Part shown: positions 63,301-64,000 of the stretch, one piece after another
Layout of the letters: each line of letters opens with the position of its first letter
Position numbering within the stretch: position 1 is the first letter of the stretch
Assembly: GCF_051020975.1 (NCBI RefSeq)
Contig: NW_027478160.1
Span: 9,136,001 to 9,200,000 of the forward strand
Origin: Osmia lignaria lignaria
Taxonomy: Eukaryota; Arthropoda; Insecta; Hymenoptera; Megachilidae
Direction of reading: 5' to 3'
Length of the DNA: 64,000 bases
Position numbers and translations under genes: made by a program
Notes under the pieces: generated by a model
Seen by the model: the letters and a program-made list of their open reading frames with translations, nothing else
Databases searched by the model: none
Told to the model about the DNA's origin: nothing

Positions 63301-64000
63301 CGAAGCCGCACCAACATAATAGAGATACAGAAACACCGTGGCCCCTTTCTTTCAGATAACTATGCACTATTGCGAGCTGCAAATGCCACTTCCAGCTTAG
63401 CTGTGCAGAAGAAGAACAACAAGAAGAAGAAATATCTCGAAATATGTCCGTCAGGCCCCTTCCCTTGAGATAAATCTGCAAATATCTCGGAAACGAAGAG
63501 AGCTATGGCAAAATGTTAAGAGACCTTTTTTGTAGAGAATTAAGTTTCCTACTTTTTATGTTCTATGATATTTTTTGATTAGATGCGTAGTTCTCGAGAT
63601 ATATCAAGATATTTAAAAGTTCCGAAGCCGCACCAACATAATAGAGATACAGAAACACCGTGGCCCCTTTCTTTCAGATAACTATGCACTATTGCGAGCT
63701 GCAAATGCCACTTCCAGCTTAGCTGTGCAGAAGAACAACAAGAAGAAGAAATATCTCGAAATATGTCCGTCAGGCCCCTTCCCTTGAGATAAATCTGCAA
63801 ATATCTCGGAAACGAAGAGAGCTATGGCAAAATGTTAAGAGACCTTTTTTGTAGAGAATTAAGTTTCCTACAATTTATGTTCAATGATATTTTTTGATCA
63901 GAAGCGTAGTTTTCGAGATATATCGAGATATTTAAAAGTTCCGAAGCCGCACCAACATAATAGAGATACAGAAACACCGTGGCCCCTTTCGTTGAGATAA
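60365..64000 (+). repeat. 5-mer higher-order repeat of 1607 bp, each unit 3 bp short
   Basis: The monomers at 60365, 61972 and 63579 each lack one GAA in the purine tract, so the distance between units is 5 x 322 minus 3. The first two also have GGAAACAAAGAGAGC, and the monomer after each is a B-type unit with TTTCGTTGAG or TTTCGGTGAG (near 60774, 62381 and 63987). The central monomers match less well. TTTGATTAGATGCG and TTTCAGATAACTATGC mark the monomers at 61972, 63257 and 63579. The third unit runs off the window. Confidence 0.85.
60516..60537 (+). repeat. Contracted GAA/CAA tract (22 bp instead of 25)
   Basis: One GAA is missing relative to the standard tract. The same contraction is at 62123-62144 and 63730-63751. 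The three copies are 1607 bp apart, so one slippage event followed by duplication explains them. Confidence 0.9.

Larger units (their letters stand above)
1..64000. repeat. 322-bp satellite DNA array, about 199 head-to-tail monomers
   Basis: The same 322-bp sequence recurs in one orientation across the whole window, with no interruption and no unique sequence at either end. Landmarks such as TGATCA, GGCCCC and the GAA/CAA tract recur every 322 bp. From 150 to 25266 the spacing is exactly 78 x 322, and from 27199 to 60365 exactly 103 x 322. Monomers differ mostly by substitutions, and variant monomers group into higher-order repeats. Known biology: arrays of this size and homogeneity are typical of eukaryotic centromeric or heterochromatic satellites, kept alike by unequal exchange and gene conversion. 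The array therefore probably lies in heterochromatin, but nothing in the sequence proves centromere function. I do not recognise the family. No protein-coding or RNA gene is supported anywhere in the window. Confidence 0.99.

Noticed and set aside
150..63800. A 74-codon Cys/Ser-rich minus-strand frame in most monomers, as a possible multigene family of small proteins
   Set aside because: Starts are TTG with no ATG. There is no known domain, neighbouring copies shift frame because 322 is not divisible by 3, and stops are frequent and copied freely with the higher-order repeats.
1..64000. CRISPR array or bacterial origin
   Set aside because: The whole 322-bp unit repeats with no unique spacers, no cas genes are present, and unit length and higher-order structure fit a eukaryotic satellite.
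1..64000. Tandem transposon or rDNA spacer array
   Set aside because: I see no terminal repeats, target-site duplications, reverse transcriptase or transposase motifs, and no rRNA sequence in any monomer.

Overview
The window is one uninterrupted satellite DNA array. A monomer of 322 bp repeats head to tail, always in the same orientation, from base 1 to base 64000. That is about 199 copies, with both ends cut by the window. I see no gene, rRNA, tRNA, CRISPR array, transposon or other interspersed element, and no unique-sequence island. The monomer is about 40 % GC (hand count, 122 of 300 over 181-480) and CpG is not obviously depleted. Long homogenised tandem arrays with nested higher-order repeats point to a eukaryotic centromeric, pericentromeric or other heterochromatic block. 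Retained CpG, and a general resemblance to insect satellites, make an arthropod a reasonable guess. I cannot name the species or match the monomer to a described family.

Layout of a monomer (example 150-471). It begins at a TGATCA landmark and runs through a GAGATA-rich segment, then a first GGCCCC segment. Next come a CTGCAC...GTGCAG dyad, a 25-bp purine-rich GAA/CAA tract, AAATATCTCG and a second GGCCCC segment. It ends in an AT-rich block with two T6 runs. The two GGCCCC segments look like an old internal duplication.

Layout of the array. Bases 1-9165 hold mixed monomers with only faint long-period order. 9166-15605 holds three marker monomers, with a tandem trimer and a dimer. 15606-19791 is mixed. 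19792-23011 is a near-perfect tandem 5-mer. 23012-27842 is mixed and contains the only single-base phase shifts. 27843-32994 is a tandem 8-mer. 32351-39434 is a tandem 11-mer that overlaps the 8-mer's end. 40079-43942 is a tandem 6-mer. 43943-49416 carries scattered copies of a 3-monomer block. 49417-51992 is a tandem 4-mer. 51993-57436 is mixed. 57467-60364 has alternating dimers. 60365-64000 is a 1607-bp 5-mer whose units each lack 3 bp.

Nothing here works together as a gene system. A 74-codon open frame recurs on the minus strand, but its starts are TTG or GTG, it is broken in many monomers, and 322 is not a multiple of 3, so I treat it as a by-product of repetition. The interest lies in the array's evolution (local amplification, conversion between two monomer classes, strict length conservation) and in the motif content of the monomer.
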